Positions 6,109 through 15,400 of a stretch of 35,491 bases of DNA are shown piece after piece (the stretch's first letter is position 1; each line of letters begins with the position of its first letter). Below the pieces are notes generated by a model. The model made no database searches and was not told where the DNA came from. It saw nothing but the letters and a program-made list of their open reading frames with translations. The stretch lies in the IMG/VR virus record IMGVR_UViG_3300032116_000686, positions 1-35,491 of that record; one strand, given 5' to 3'. Origin of the DNA: a virus. Made by a program: the position numbers and the translations under genes.

Positions 6109-6431
6109 TACACGCCCTCCTCAACAGGCAAGAAAGGCTTAATCTCGTCGATAGGAACAACTGAAAATTGAGCTAAAACATCGAGGGTTAAATCCTTTAT
6201 GATGTGGTGAAAGATACCACCGTCTTGTGCTTCTGTGAGTACATCTGCACAAAGGAACATCCGACCGTCTGTTAAGGGCATGGCTTGAATCAGATTCTTA
6301 TTGTTTTCAGGTGTAACCTCACTAGCCATTTGAGCATAGGTTTCTTGACTAAACACTAAGGCGGTATTCCGTAAGTCTTGAGGGATACCCTCACTAAACA
6401 CAACCCCTATCATCTCTTGAATTGTTGGCAT
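6108..6431 (-). CDS. hypothetical protein (107 aa)
   Basis: ATG 6431 behind AGGAGAAGACC. Soluble and acidic, with helical segments; the stop touches the start of the coiled-coil protein downstream. No recognisable motif. Its place directly after the receptor-binding-like gene may mean an assembly chaperone or virion part, but this is a guess. Confidence 0.6.
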   Translation of the reverse strand: MPTIQEMIGVVFSEGIPQDLRNTALVFSQETYAQMASEVTPENNKNLIQAMPLTDGRMFLCADVLTEAQDGGIFHHIIKDLTLDVLAQFSVVPIDEIKPFLPVEEGV

Positions 6432-6440
6432 GGTCTTCTC

Positions 6441-7241
6441 CTAAAAGGCTGTTGAAATAGCAGTCATTAAGTTAGTAACGGCGGTTTCTAGTTTAGCTAG
6501 ATCGATTGATGTTCCTAGTGAGTAGAAGGCGATGCGTTCCGCCGTTAATAATTGTGGACTTCCTGCATTGTTCGACCCAAAAATAAAGTAATTAAGATTC
6601 ATACTGCTATTGCTGTTTTGGGTAATAACAACATTGGCACTTTCGGACCGAATGGTAAAGTTAGCAGAACTTGCTCGTGTCAAACCGCAAAATGGGGATG
6701 TTCTTGTTGCACGAACTGTCCCTTGAATAGCCCCATTACGACTTCTGACTCGTGTATCTGTTTCTAGTTGTGTATCCCCACTATTAAGGAATCCAGTCCC
6801 TAAAATAAACCCACCCCCTGACCCAATAAGCCTTGTCGCATACCCTGAAACGTGATAATTATTAAGTGGGTCGGCTGAATCTAGCCTATTTGAATTAAGA
6901 TATTTAGTCGTCGCATTGCCCAACAAACCAGTCTTTCTATTATAATCCCCACCAACAAAGTTGACGTTTGTAGGGGCTGTACCCACCAAAGGAACTAAAG
7001 CACCACTTAGTGTTCTAGCCCCTGCAAGGATACAAGAGGCGTTAATAGCCGTCCAAATACCTTGTGCTTTACAATACACAACAAAGGAATTGATAGCGTC
7101 TTTTACACCTGTTTCAAGTGAGGCACTATCCGCTGTTTCAACGGCTGTAATGTAGGCTTGAGCGTCTGTGTCGTAGCCTCCACCACCACCGCCTCCGCCT
7201 GAAAAGCTAAAGCTTTGTGTAAATGAAAAGTTAAACGCCAT
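6441..7241 (-). CDS. virion-associated, lectin-like or receptor-binding-type protein with poly-Gly hinge (266 aa)
   Basis: ATG 7241 behind GAGGGAGAG. The first 14 residues (MAFNFSFTQSFSFS) are a short aromatic/Ser peptide, followed by eight Gly. Then comes a domain with DAQAYITAVETAD, VVYCKAQGIW, ASCILAGARTLSGALVPLVG and DYNRKTGLLGNATTKYLN. These motifs recur in many marine and other phage tail or decoration proteins that carry a concanavalin-like beta sandwich. The likely role is binding the host surface, with the N-terminal peptide fixing it to the virion. It stands apart from the other tail genes and is expressed from its own promoter (7304-7276). Confidence 0.7.
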   Translation of the reverse strand: MAFNFSFTQSFSFSGGGGGGGGYDTDAQAYITAVETADSASLETGVKDAINSFVVYCKAQGIWTAINASCILAGARTLSGALVPLVGTAPTNVNFVGGDYNRKTGLLGNATTKYLNSNRLDSADPLNNYHVSGYATRLIGSGGGFILGTGFLNSGDTQLETDTRVRSRNGAIQGTVRATRTSPFCGLTRASSANFTIRSESANVVITQNSNSSMNLNYFIFGSNNAGSPQLLTAERIAFYSLGTSIDLAKLETAVTNLMTAISTAF

Positions 7242-7275
7242 TGACTCTCTCCCTCAAGCTTTACATTTTATTAAC

Positions 7276-7304
7276 AGTATAGGATAGTTTTGCAAGTGAT
7301 GCAA
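7276..7304 (-). promoter_or_regulatory. sigma70-type promoter for the 7241-4658 leftward block
   Basis: On the minus strand TTGCAT (7304-7299), 17-base spacer, TATACT (7281-7276), giving a start near 7269 and a short leader to ATG 7241. Its -35 hexamer is part of the ATGCAAGGG repeat and lies inside the spacer of the opposite promoter. Confidence 0.65.
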
Positions 7305-7318
7305 GGGTATGTTATAAT
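7290..7318 (+). promoter_or_regulatory. sigma70-type promoter of the primase/helicase-like gene
   Basis: TTGCAA (7290-7295), 17-base spacer, TATAAT (7313-7318) with an extended -10 TGT just upstream. Predicted start about 7325. The spacer contains ATGCAAGGG at 7299-7307, the same motif that clusters in the non-coding hub at 32396-32913. Confidence 0.75.
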
Positions 7319-7348
7319 AAAGTTAAAATGCGTTTTAAAGGAGGAGCT

Positions 7349-10261
7349 ATGAGAGTAAACGAGTATCCTATTCAGGATGTGATGAAGCATCTCGGCATCA
7401 AGCAAGAAGGCGGACGCTTTGAACACCAGTGCGATGAAACACTTGAACTAAAAGGAATCGCAAACGCTTACTTCTATAGCAATAATACCTTTTACTGCCC
7501 TTCATGCTTTAAGCTTGGTAACAATAAAACACTCATTGAGGATACCAAGAAGTTTAAAACAGAAAGAGAAGTGAATCACTGGGCGTTACAATACTTTAAT
7601 GAGTATGAAGTATCCCCACTCCTTAGTGTCAACACTGGTGACTTCATAACACAACTCGGCAAAATAACTGCTCATTCTATGTCTGCATTATCAGATAGTC
7701 TAAAGACTCAAGAATGGCTCAAGTCTAAGTATGGTTTTCTCAACGAGGATATTATTTCTTTCCAGCTTGGCTTATTGACCGATACCGTCCTGCATAATAC
7801 CTCTGATGACATTGTGAAGCTTTACAACTTAAAAGATGCTATCGGATCTGTCACGCTTCCTATTATTTATAATGGGGACGTGGTAGCCATTAAGCTATTC
7901 TCCACACGCCATGATTCCAAAACGCCAGCAAGTCTCATAGGTGACTTAAAGGGGTTTGCTATCCCGTGCTTTAATTACACAACTGCCAAGCAAAAGCTTA
8001 ATGAAGATATTGAAAAGGTCAGGAAGAATAGCCTACAAGAAGCAAACGTCCTGCTGGTCTGTGAAACTGAATTAGATGTACTTGCCCTTCGTAAGTTTTG
8101 CAACATCGACACTGCTATTGCCTTGCCCTCTCTCCAAAACCACACTCTTGAGCAAAGGAAGCAGATCGTCGAACTAGGGAGCTTGGCAAACGATACCATT
8201 ATTTGCTTTAATAATATAGCAAAGTCTAAAGAAACCGCTGAACAACTCGCTCAAAACCTTTTAAATCTTGGAAGTGACTTCAAGGTTATGAGCCTTCCTA
8301 AAGATATGGATACCATTAGCGAAGGGCTTCAAAACGCTATCAACTCGGATGCTTTTATTGAAGAGGTAAGAAACAAGCTCTATTATGGCTACTCTTTCCT
8401 CTCCGAATACATTGAAGAGCAACGTGGCAACCTTACAGTGGATGCCGTCATCAATCGAATATGCGAATGGATAGCAAGACTCCCTTCATCATCTACAAAG
8501 CTTTATACCACACAACTTGCTAACATTCCTAAGAAATCAGATTTTTTCGTAGACAAGGCGTTTCGCTCACGATACTTGGTTGAAGAGAAGGTCGCCAATA
8601 GTCGCATCATTCAAATGAGGCGTAACTTTGGCAGAAATGAAGAATCTGAAATTGTCATGTCTGATGACAACAACGAGGGGGTGACTCGTTTCTTCATGCA
8701 GGATTACTGGTACGATATAGAAGAGCAAAATCTTAAAGCTCAAAAAACTATCTACACTAAGGTCAAGCAGGTGAGGCGTGACGGCACAGAAGAGCAAGTC
8801 TGCTCGGTTCGTGTACCTGTTACTGTTAGAGCCTCTGCAACGAACGCTGGGGCTATGTCGTATAGCTTTTTCCCTATTGAGCCAATCTATCTTGACGAAT
8901 ACGAGAAAGGCTTTCTTGCTCCTTATGACTTGGCAGGCTCCGCTCCACAATGGCAATTAGACGGCAATAGTCCTTACACGTTTAGATCCTTCCTAGAGGA
9001 AAAAGGAAACGTCTCTGTTGATGCCTTGAAGTTGTTTGAAGACATTAGAGGCGTATTGCATGACTACTACTACTTCAAAGACCCTAATTATGCGGACATT
9101 TTAACCGCCTTTGTTATGATGACCTACGTTTATATGCTTGTAGATTCAGTCCCCTACCTCCATATTAAAGGCTCGGCTGGTAGTGGTAAGTCTCAACTGG
9201 TTGACTTGCTCCAACAAATGACGTTCAACTCTGAAAAACTGGTGAACGCCAATAGTACCCACATTTACCGCATCGTTCACAGTAAAAGATGCACCCTGTT
9301 TATGAATGAAGAAGAGCATCTTAACAATTCACAAAACCTAAGAAACACAGACATCTTGCCAATCCTTAAAGACTCCTACTCTAAAACAGGGGGGGAAGTG
9401 CCACGGTTTGATGACATCAAAGGAAGCAATTACAAAGTGACTCGCTACAACGCCTACTGCCCTAAAGTGTTTTCAGGGACTAAGCCAGTCGAGAAGATTC
9501 TTGCTACAAGAGCCATTGTTATTGAAACCGCAAAAGTCCCCCCTGAAAAACTAAAAGGGATGAAGGACTATAGCCTTAACAAGATTTATCTCGAGAGCCA
9601 TTTTCAAGACATCCGTAACCGCTTAATGATTTGGTCACTCACACAGTACCATACCTATTTCAACAACTATCAGTCAGGCTTACAAGAGCTAAGGGATGAA
9701 AAAATCGGGAACCGTGACCTTGATGTATGGTCGCCTATTTATGCGTCTTTTGGAACCGTTGGACTTGAAGAAAGAGGCATGGAGATTATCAATGATATAT
9801 CAGGGCGATCCGCCGAGAAAGCAAAGCTCGATAAAGAGAACTCGGACTTTGCTGAAATAAGCCAGCTTATCTATGACCTAGTACACGAGTTCAAAACAAC
9901 AAATGGCAACAAGCCTTGTGCTGGCGGAAAGGGGCTTGCTAAGAATTATCTAGGCTTCTTCTTCGCTCAAGGCAAATGCTGGATGAATAAATCTTTATTC
10001 GATAAAAACTTCCCAATCGTTTTAAAAGAGAGATGCCCTACTAACAAATACTCAAATGTTTATTATACGAATCAACGCCCCTTTTGGACGAATATCGGAT
10101 ACCTGCTTAACCGTAAGTATCACTCGGATGTCCCTGAAGTGGGATACAAAAGAAACAGAAGCACCTATCAAATAGACCCTGACAGTTTCGACAAGGTCAT
10201 AAATGATTATCATATAAATATCTCTGATGACAATAAGATGTTTAGCGACTTGTGTGGCTAG
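7349..10261 (+). CDS. replication protein: zinc finger, Toprim-like and P-loop ATPase (primase/helicase-like, 970 aa)
   Basis: The start is ATG 7349, because AAAGGAGGAGCT precedes it. An ATG at 7328 would be almost leaderless. Residues about 18-45 hold a CHC2-like zinc finger (HQC ... CPSC). A Toprim-like domain lies at about 230-330: motif CETELD is intact, but the usual DxD is replaced by FNNIAKS, so metal-dependent primase chemistry is doubtful. The ATPase is at about 600-770, with Walker A GSAGSGKS and Walker B-like LFMNEEE. A CPKVFSG...TRAIVIE segment resembles DUF3631/DUF927-type primase-associated helicases. This is the only replication gene seen, so the phage must borrow a polymerase. 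Its stop overlaps that of the convergent gene through the palindrome CTAG. Confidence 0.82.
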   Translation: MRVNEYPIQDVMKHLGIKQEGGRFEHQCDETLELKGIANAYFYSNNTFYCPSCFKLGNNKTLIEDTKKFKTEREVNHWALQYFNEYEVSPLLSVNTGDFITQLGKITAHSMSALSDSLKTQEWLKSKYGFLNEDIISFQLGLLTDTVLHNTSDDIVKLYNLKDAIGSVTLPIIYNGDVVAIKLFSTRHDSKTPASLIGDLKGFAIPCFNYTTAKQKLNEDIEKVRKNSLQEANVLLVCETELDVLALRKFCNIDTAIALPSLQNHTLEQRKQIVELGSLANDTIICFNNIAKSKETAEQLAQNLLNLGSDFKVMSLPKDMDTISEGLQNAINSDAFIEEVRNKLYYGYSFLSEYIEEQRGNLTVDAVINRICEWIARLPSSSTKLYTTQLANIPKKSDFFVDKAFRSRYLVEEKVANSRIIQMRRNFGRNEESEIVMSDDNNEGVTRFFMQDYWYDIEEQNLKAQKTIYTKVKQVRRDGTEEQVCSVRVPVTVRASATNAGAMSYSFFPIEPIYLDEYEKGFLAPYDLAGSAPQWQLDGNSPYTFRSFLEEKGNVSVDALKLFEDIRGVLHDYYYFKDPNYADILTAFVMMTYVYMLVDSVPYLHIKGSAGSGKSQLVDLLQQMTFNSEKLVNANSTHIYRIVHSKRCTLFMNEEEHLNNSQNLRNTDILPILKDSYSKTGGEVPRFDDIKGSNYKVTRYNAYCPKVFSGTKPVEKILATRAIVIETAKVPPEKLKGMKDYSLNKIYLESHFQDIRNRLMIWSLTQYHTYFNNYQSGLQELRDEKIGNRDLDVWSPIYASFGTVGLEERGMEIINDISGRSAEKAKLDKENSDFAEISQLIYDLVHEFKTTNGNKPCAGGKGLAKNYLGFFFAQGKCWMNKSLFDKNFPIVLKERCPTNKYSNVYYTNQRPFWTNIGYLLNRKYHSDVPEVGYKRNRSTYQIDPDSFDKVINDYHINISDDNKMFSDLCG

Positions 10262-10602
10262 GGGCAGATTTGAGCAACTAAAGTAAACACACCGATTACA
10301 GCATTTGAACGTAAGTTTAAGGCTTCCTTGTAACCAGTGTTAATAAATGACCCTGTAGATTCTGTGCGTTGGGTTGCACTCAATACCGTAGACCAAATCT
10401 CGTTAGAAGCAGTCGCCCCTGAACCACTGAATATGTCTATAACGGCTGTGCCTGTAGGAAATGAGAAACCAATGACTCTGTAGAAACCAACATCTAAAGC
10501 AGGCAATAGCAAAAAGTCTGCCCCTGCGTTTGCGGTGTCGTGTGTGACAAAAATAGTGATTTGATCACCTGCCACTTTTTTAGAGGTAACTGCGTTCGGC
10601 AT
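10258..10602 (-). CDS. hypothetical beta-rich protein, probable small virion protein (114 aa)
   Basis: ATG 10602 behind TAGGAGATT. The sequence is poor in charge and rich in Ser, Thr, Gly and Ala with alternating hydrophobic residues, typical of a small beta-barrel virion protein. It is the last gene of the leftward structural operon, after the tail fibre region. No terminator follows. Its stop and that of the converging replication gene share CTAG. Confidence 0.6.
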   Translation of the reverse strand: MPNAVTSKKVAGDQITIFVTHDTANAGADFLLLPALDVGFYRVIGFSFPTGTAVIDIFSGSGATASNEIWSTVLSATQRTESTGSFINTGYKEALNLRSNAVIGVFTLVAQICP

Positions 10603-10624
10603 TGTCTAATCTCCTATAGTTTAC

Positions 10625-10996
10625 TTAACTTTCTAAAATGGCTTGTACGGCTTGCTTTAAAGCCTCTAGTTGTGCGTTTCCGTTGGTTTCTATGCGACCA
10701 ACAACTACTTTCGCTACTTCAACCTGCCCAGCGTTTAAGGCTGTGGCAATCTGCCCCGAATAAAGCAATAGATCCGCTTGGGTCTCATAGTCTAGCGAAG
10801 CAATTAAACCAGTCAACTCTACCAGCTTTTGTTGGGGCGTTTTAGGCAAGGTGATTACTGCTTCGCTGTAGCCTTCAAGAGAATCTGCCTCAACCAGCGT
10901 TTCATTATCGCCTAGCTCCCAGTCTGCTTCCACCATGCGAAAGCCTGTGTAGGTGGCATTGTCTTCATCGAAATTAGTAAATGCGTAAAATGGCAT
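10625..10996 (-). CDS. hypothetical protein downstream of tail fibre, possible fibre assembly factor (123 aa)
   Basis: ATG 10996 follows the tail fibre gene closely. The N-terminal half is acidic and beta-like (MPFYAFTNFDEDN...WELGDNE). The C-terminal half is helical (QQKLVELTGLIASL..., ending in QAVQAILES). The short acidic head and helical tail, directly after a fibre gene, recall fibre assembly chaperones, but no motif confirms it. Confidence 0.6.
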   Translation of the reverse strand: MPFYAFTNFDEDNATYTGFRMVEADWELGDNETLVEADSLEGYSEAVITLPKTPQQKLVELTGLIASLDYETQADLLLYSGQIATALNAGQVEVAKVVVGRIETNGNAQLEALKQAVQAILES

Positions 10997-11007
10997 GCGT
11001 GAAATCC

Positions 11008-12429
11008 TTATAAATTGATTGTGTAGCCTAGAACATGTATATCCGCCCCACCTGCATTCCTGCGGTAATCAAATTGTTGCGAACTATTTAAAGTCTGCGT
11101 AGCGGGATATAACGACGGCGAGTTCCAGTCGTTAGCTGCAAGATTGAAATAAGCGACACGTTTGCCTGTGCTTATAGTGGAGCCTGTCATTCTAGTCCAA
11201 ACACCTCCCCCCAAACCCGCAGTGTCCCCTTGTATACTTACATTTATAAACGCCACACGGCTATTTGGGGGGATAAAAGAACTGCAACTAACTGCTGTAA
11301 AACTAGAAGCAGTACCGAATGACAGTATTTGATACGCACTTGTTTCTTCCGCATCTCTGTAAAGAACCGTAGATGACTTGCCATTCCATTCTTCAAGCAC
11401 AAACGGTAGAATGTTAGCCGAACCGTCCGTTCTCAAAGTCAACGGCAACTGCACGACCTTTTGAACCACTGTGGCAATCGTTAATGTGCTGGCTCCATTG
11501 GTGGTAGATGCAACGTAACCGCCTGAATACGCATAGACGTAGTACCATGTGTTGTTAGCAACCGTCAAGCCGTCAGCGAGTCCGTTCGCTCCGTTGGTAG
11601 CCAAGTCAAGGTTACGGCTCGCACTCGCAAGGACGATGTTTGCTGTGTTGTCTTGAGTTCTTGCAGTCAAGGCTCCGTTGAAGTTGACTCGCTTGGGTTG
11701 AGCCGAGTCGTAAGTGGGGACAGGGGCGTTCAAGTATCCGTTTGGGAGGTCTAAATCCACCGCCTCATAAGCCGTCGCACCAGCATTGACACGAGCATAC
11801 TTCAAAGCGTTGCCTGTAACGGTGGGATTCTTTACGGTATTGAGCGTGTTGATAGAGCTTGTATTTGTCGCAACCTGCGTAACCGTTGCGTTTGAAATAT
11901 CTACACCAATAGCAATAGGGTCAGCGTTGGTTAATTGACCACCTTCCCATTTTAAGTATTTGTCATTTTCAATCGTAATCGGATTGATGCCACTAGCTGA
12001 CTCAAAGCCCCCAATCCTTACAACATCAACACCCAAAGTCCCTGCAAGCTGTTGATTCTGCACAACAATTTTATCAAGTTGTGATTCTAAAGGCTTAGGT
12101 GGCACGTTGTTACCATTGCTTAATTGCAAGTCCTGTGTTACTGGAATATCACGAATTATCGACACTACAGCTCCGTTAGCTGGAGCTGTTAAAAATACGA
12201 CGTTCGCATTAACAAGCTTGCCAGCAAAAGAAGCAGGCGGAGTAGTTGAGCTAATCGTGTAGTGCGTGGTCTTGGTTTTTAACACGCCGTCTAGGTAGAC
12301 CTTAACATCGTCGTCATCAAAAATAGTAAGCCCTGTTAAGACATCGCCCGAAAGAGAGTTAATTGCAAAGGTTGTGACTGATCCATTGCCTGTATAAAAT
12401 TGTTTATTCACACTTGACGTAACAGTCAT
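11008..12429 (-). CDS. tail fibre protein with T7-type N-terminal anchor (473 aa)
   Basis: ATG 12429 behind TAGGAGGATTTGTA. Residues 5-100 match the phage T7 gp17-type N-terminal domain pattern: FYTGNGSVTTFAI, VKVYLDGVLK, HYTIS, NVVFLTAPANGAVVSIIRD. This domain attaches fibres to the tail. Residues about 105-190 form a shaft (ESQLDKIVVQNQQLAGTL), and the C-terminal part is a Ser/Thr/Gly-rich beta region that presumably contacts the receptor. The position after the ejection proteins follows T7 order. Confidence 0.85.
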   Translation of the reverse strand: MTVTSSVNKQFYTGNGSVTTFAINSLSGDVLTGLTIFDDDDVKVYLDGVLKTKTTHYTISSTTPPASFAGKLVNANVVFLTAPANGAVVSIIRDIPVTQDLQLSNGNNVPPKPLESQLDKIVVQNQQLAGTLGVDVVRIGGFESASGINPITIENDKYLKWEGGQLTNADPIAIGVDISNATVTQVATNTSSINTLNTVKNPTVTGNALKYARVNAGATAYEAVDLDLPNGYLNAPVPTYDSAQPKRVNFNGALTARTQDNTANIVLASASRNLDLATNGANGLADGLTVANNTWYYVYAYSGGYVASTTNGASTLTIATVVQKVVQLPLTLRTDGSANILPFVLEEWNGKSSTVLYRDAEETSAYQILSFGTASSFTAVSCSSFIPPNSRVAFINVSIQGDTAGLGGGVWTRMTGSTISTGKRVAYFNLAANDWNSPSLYPATQTLNSSQQFDYRRNAGGADIHVLGYTINL

Positions 12430-12466
12430 TTACAAATCCTCCTATTATAGTTTAGCATTATTCCAC

Positions 12467-15400
12467 CTATTCAACAAGGGGCTTTCCTCGATAGTTTCTA
12501 GTCGTTTCTGCGTACTGCTCAAGGGGGGTCATCTCTTTTAAGTCATCGACAACTTCTTGATACTTCTCGCCGTCTTGTGCCATTTGTGCATACTCACGAA
12601 TCAAAGGCTCCCCACCGTAGTTCATCATCACCTTTAGCAATGGTAAGTTATACGCTGGCAACTGACGAAGGAGCAAGTTCAACTCACTCAAACGCTTTTC
12701 TTTTTGGCTTTCATCGTGACGTTGCTCTTGAGCATACGTCATATCGCTAGTGTCTTTGAACTCGCCACTGACAAATGACAATGTGGTTCCAAACCCTCTA
12801 AGCCCTGTTGAAGCCAGTGGAGCAAACAAAAGGTTCGCCATTGTTTCAGGGAGGCTACTATCACGGCTCATAGTATCCATAACGGCTCGTAAGTGCGTTC
12901 CTACAGGCAAGCCTAACATCCAGCTTTGCGTTACCTCTCCCATGACTCTTGCCAGCTTTTCTTCATCGTTTAAGCTGTCGTCCTGTAGAGTCTCGCCTAC
13001 TGCCAAAAAGCCTTCATGCTCATTGTTAAACAAGCCGTTAATGGTATTGAGCAAGGCTCCGCCAGCCGTTAGGACTACCGAGTATTGAGCATACTTCGAC
13101 GCAATCTTACTGGCTCCTAATATTCCTTTGCCGTAAGTCTTTTGGATACGTTCAATCTGCCTAGCCTCAACCTCTAAAGAGTTCGTAAGAAACCGTTTTA
13201 AGTGAAATAACGTGGCGGTGGCGATTTTATCTTTTGGAGAGGCTGACTTCATGTACTGCGACATAGAGCCTGAATCTTTAAAGATGTAAGATACTTCGTC
13301 CGAAATGTTGTTGACAAACTGACCAAACGCAAACGCTTTTTTGTTGATGTACTTGGTCGTTTTAATATCTCGCAACTTCTGCTGATTATTTTTAAGCTTA
13401 TCAGGAAGATTAAGCATAAACTCCTCAAGGGTATTGAACACAATCCCTTCTTCTGCCTTTGCCTTAGCGTTGTAATTGATGCGTTGCTGTTCATAGTAAG
13501 GCTTTAACTCAAGGTCGATACCTTCTTCCAAGTCCTGCAATGCCTTTGCTTTTAGTTCAGGGTTCTCATACTTAGAGCCTATACGCTCCTTAAACTCTGC
13601 CTCTGTAATCGTACGGTTGACTCCTTGTTGCAATGCTTCTAAATCCATGATTCCTAGCTTCTTGGTACTTAACGCATTGTCAAAAATATCATCTAAAACG
13701 GACACCATGTTTCTATCGAGTCTAAACGTCTGTAAGTGTGTTTCCATTACAGGGTTCATCTTCTGCTTTAAGTCTATCGTGTCTTTCACAACCTGATGCA
13801 AGCGTAAGTTCGTTGCCATTTTCTGAAAGAACGTGACGTGTTCCATAGGGATACCACCCAACGCAGAAACAAGGGGGGATTTGTTGAACTTCTGAATCCG
13901 TCTCAATGTGGCGTTCGTGGTATTTTCAGATCGTGCAATGGCGTTCTGCATATCGTACACCATAGCATACTCTTTCATTGCCCCTAGAAGCTGAACGGTA
14001 GACACAAAGTTTTCAGGCGTTACGTCTTTCTCGTCAATGTTTAACACTTTTGCAATGACTGGCTTAAAGCGTGTCGCCATGTCTTGACGTGCTATCCCCC
14101 CAGCCATATACCGAAAGCTCATAGCAAAAATGTGAGACGTGTTCTTCATGCCTTCTACTAGGGTCATGCTGTTTGCCATAATCTCGCCAAGTTTATAACT
14201 TCTCTGCAAGGTATCCAATACCGTGTTTGTAAGAAACAGGCTAGGGCTTATAAGCTCTTTTGGGAACTGCGTAATCAACCCTTTCCAACTATGCTCAAAG
14301 TCACTCGCATTTAATGCCTTGCCAGTCCATGTCGCCTCGTAAAACGCATCACCAAACGCCTTGTTGAAATCGGTCGTGTCTAGGATAGGATTCTTAATCA
14401 TATTCATAAATGACTTCTGCGTCTCATAAGGCACGTCTTTAATGGCGTTCATATTGGCTGGGAAGATGTAGTTTTTAAGGGATAGTCCGCCCTGTTGATT
14501 TTGAACAAACCTTGTAAACAACTCACGACTTACAGGGCTGTCTAGTTGGTCGGTGGAATACTTACGAAAGGTCAATGCTGGGTTAGAACCAAATAACTGT
14601 AGGATGCTAAAATCTTTTGAGATATTCTCGGTATCGTGCTTTAAAATGTTTGCAAGTATAGAACCTTGAGCCTCTCCACCTTCACTATAAGCGGACTTAA
14701 AGCGTGTGTTATTTTCCATAAGGTAAGCAAAGTAATTGTCAGCATCCTTGAAGTAAAAAGAACGCTGGGTAAACTTACGAGTGATTGACGGCAAGTTAAT
14801 CCCGATCACGTCAATTTGTCCTGCTTCATCTTTAATTGCTGGAATCAACTCACTGTCAAACATCGCTTTTACAATGTATTTGTACCTTGTTAGAATAAGC
14901 TTGTCTAAGTTCTGCTTCTGTCCGTTTAGCTTAAAGAAGTCATCCCCTAGCGTTTTTTGGTGGTCGCCATACTTCATAAACTTGACCGCCATTGCGTCGA
15001 TGCTTTGGTCAATCATTTTCTTTGTAATGTTAGGGTCTACCGTTTCGCCCTCTTTCAAGCTGTTGATATGCCCTTGCATCTTTTCTACAACAGACTTAAA
15101 CACAATATCCGCCTTACTATGGATGTTTGGCATCACATAGTTTTTGTTCCACTCAATATCCAAGCCTAGCTCTTGAGCCTTGACGAGGTAGGTGTTTAGC
15201 TGGCGATACCACCCTGTCGTCATGGAGGTAAGAATCTCTTTGTTAATAGCGTCTGACGTGTCTATCATGTCGTTTTCACTTAAAGACTTGTCCACGATTT
15301 TTGAGATTTCTTCGGTCGTTAAAGCCTTGTACTTTTTCTTCTCGTTTGGGGCAAGGTGCTTTTCTAAATCCTTCCAAGTGGTATGAATAGACTCCAAGAA

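Noticed and set aside
12440-12480. Promoter before the tail fibre gene (minus-strand TATAAT near 12450)
   Set aside because: The nearest -35 candidate has a 19-base spacing and weak match; read-through from upstream explains expression.
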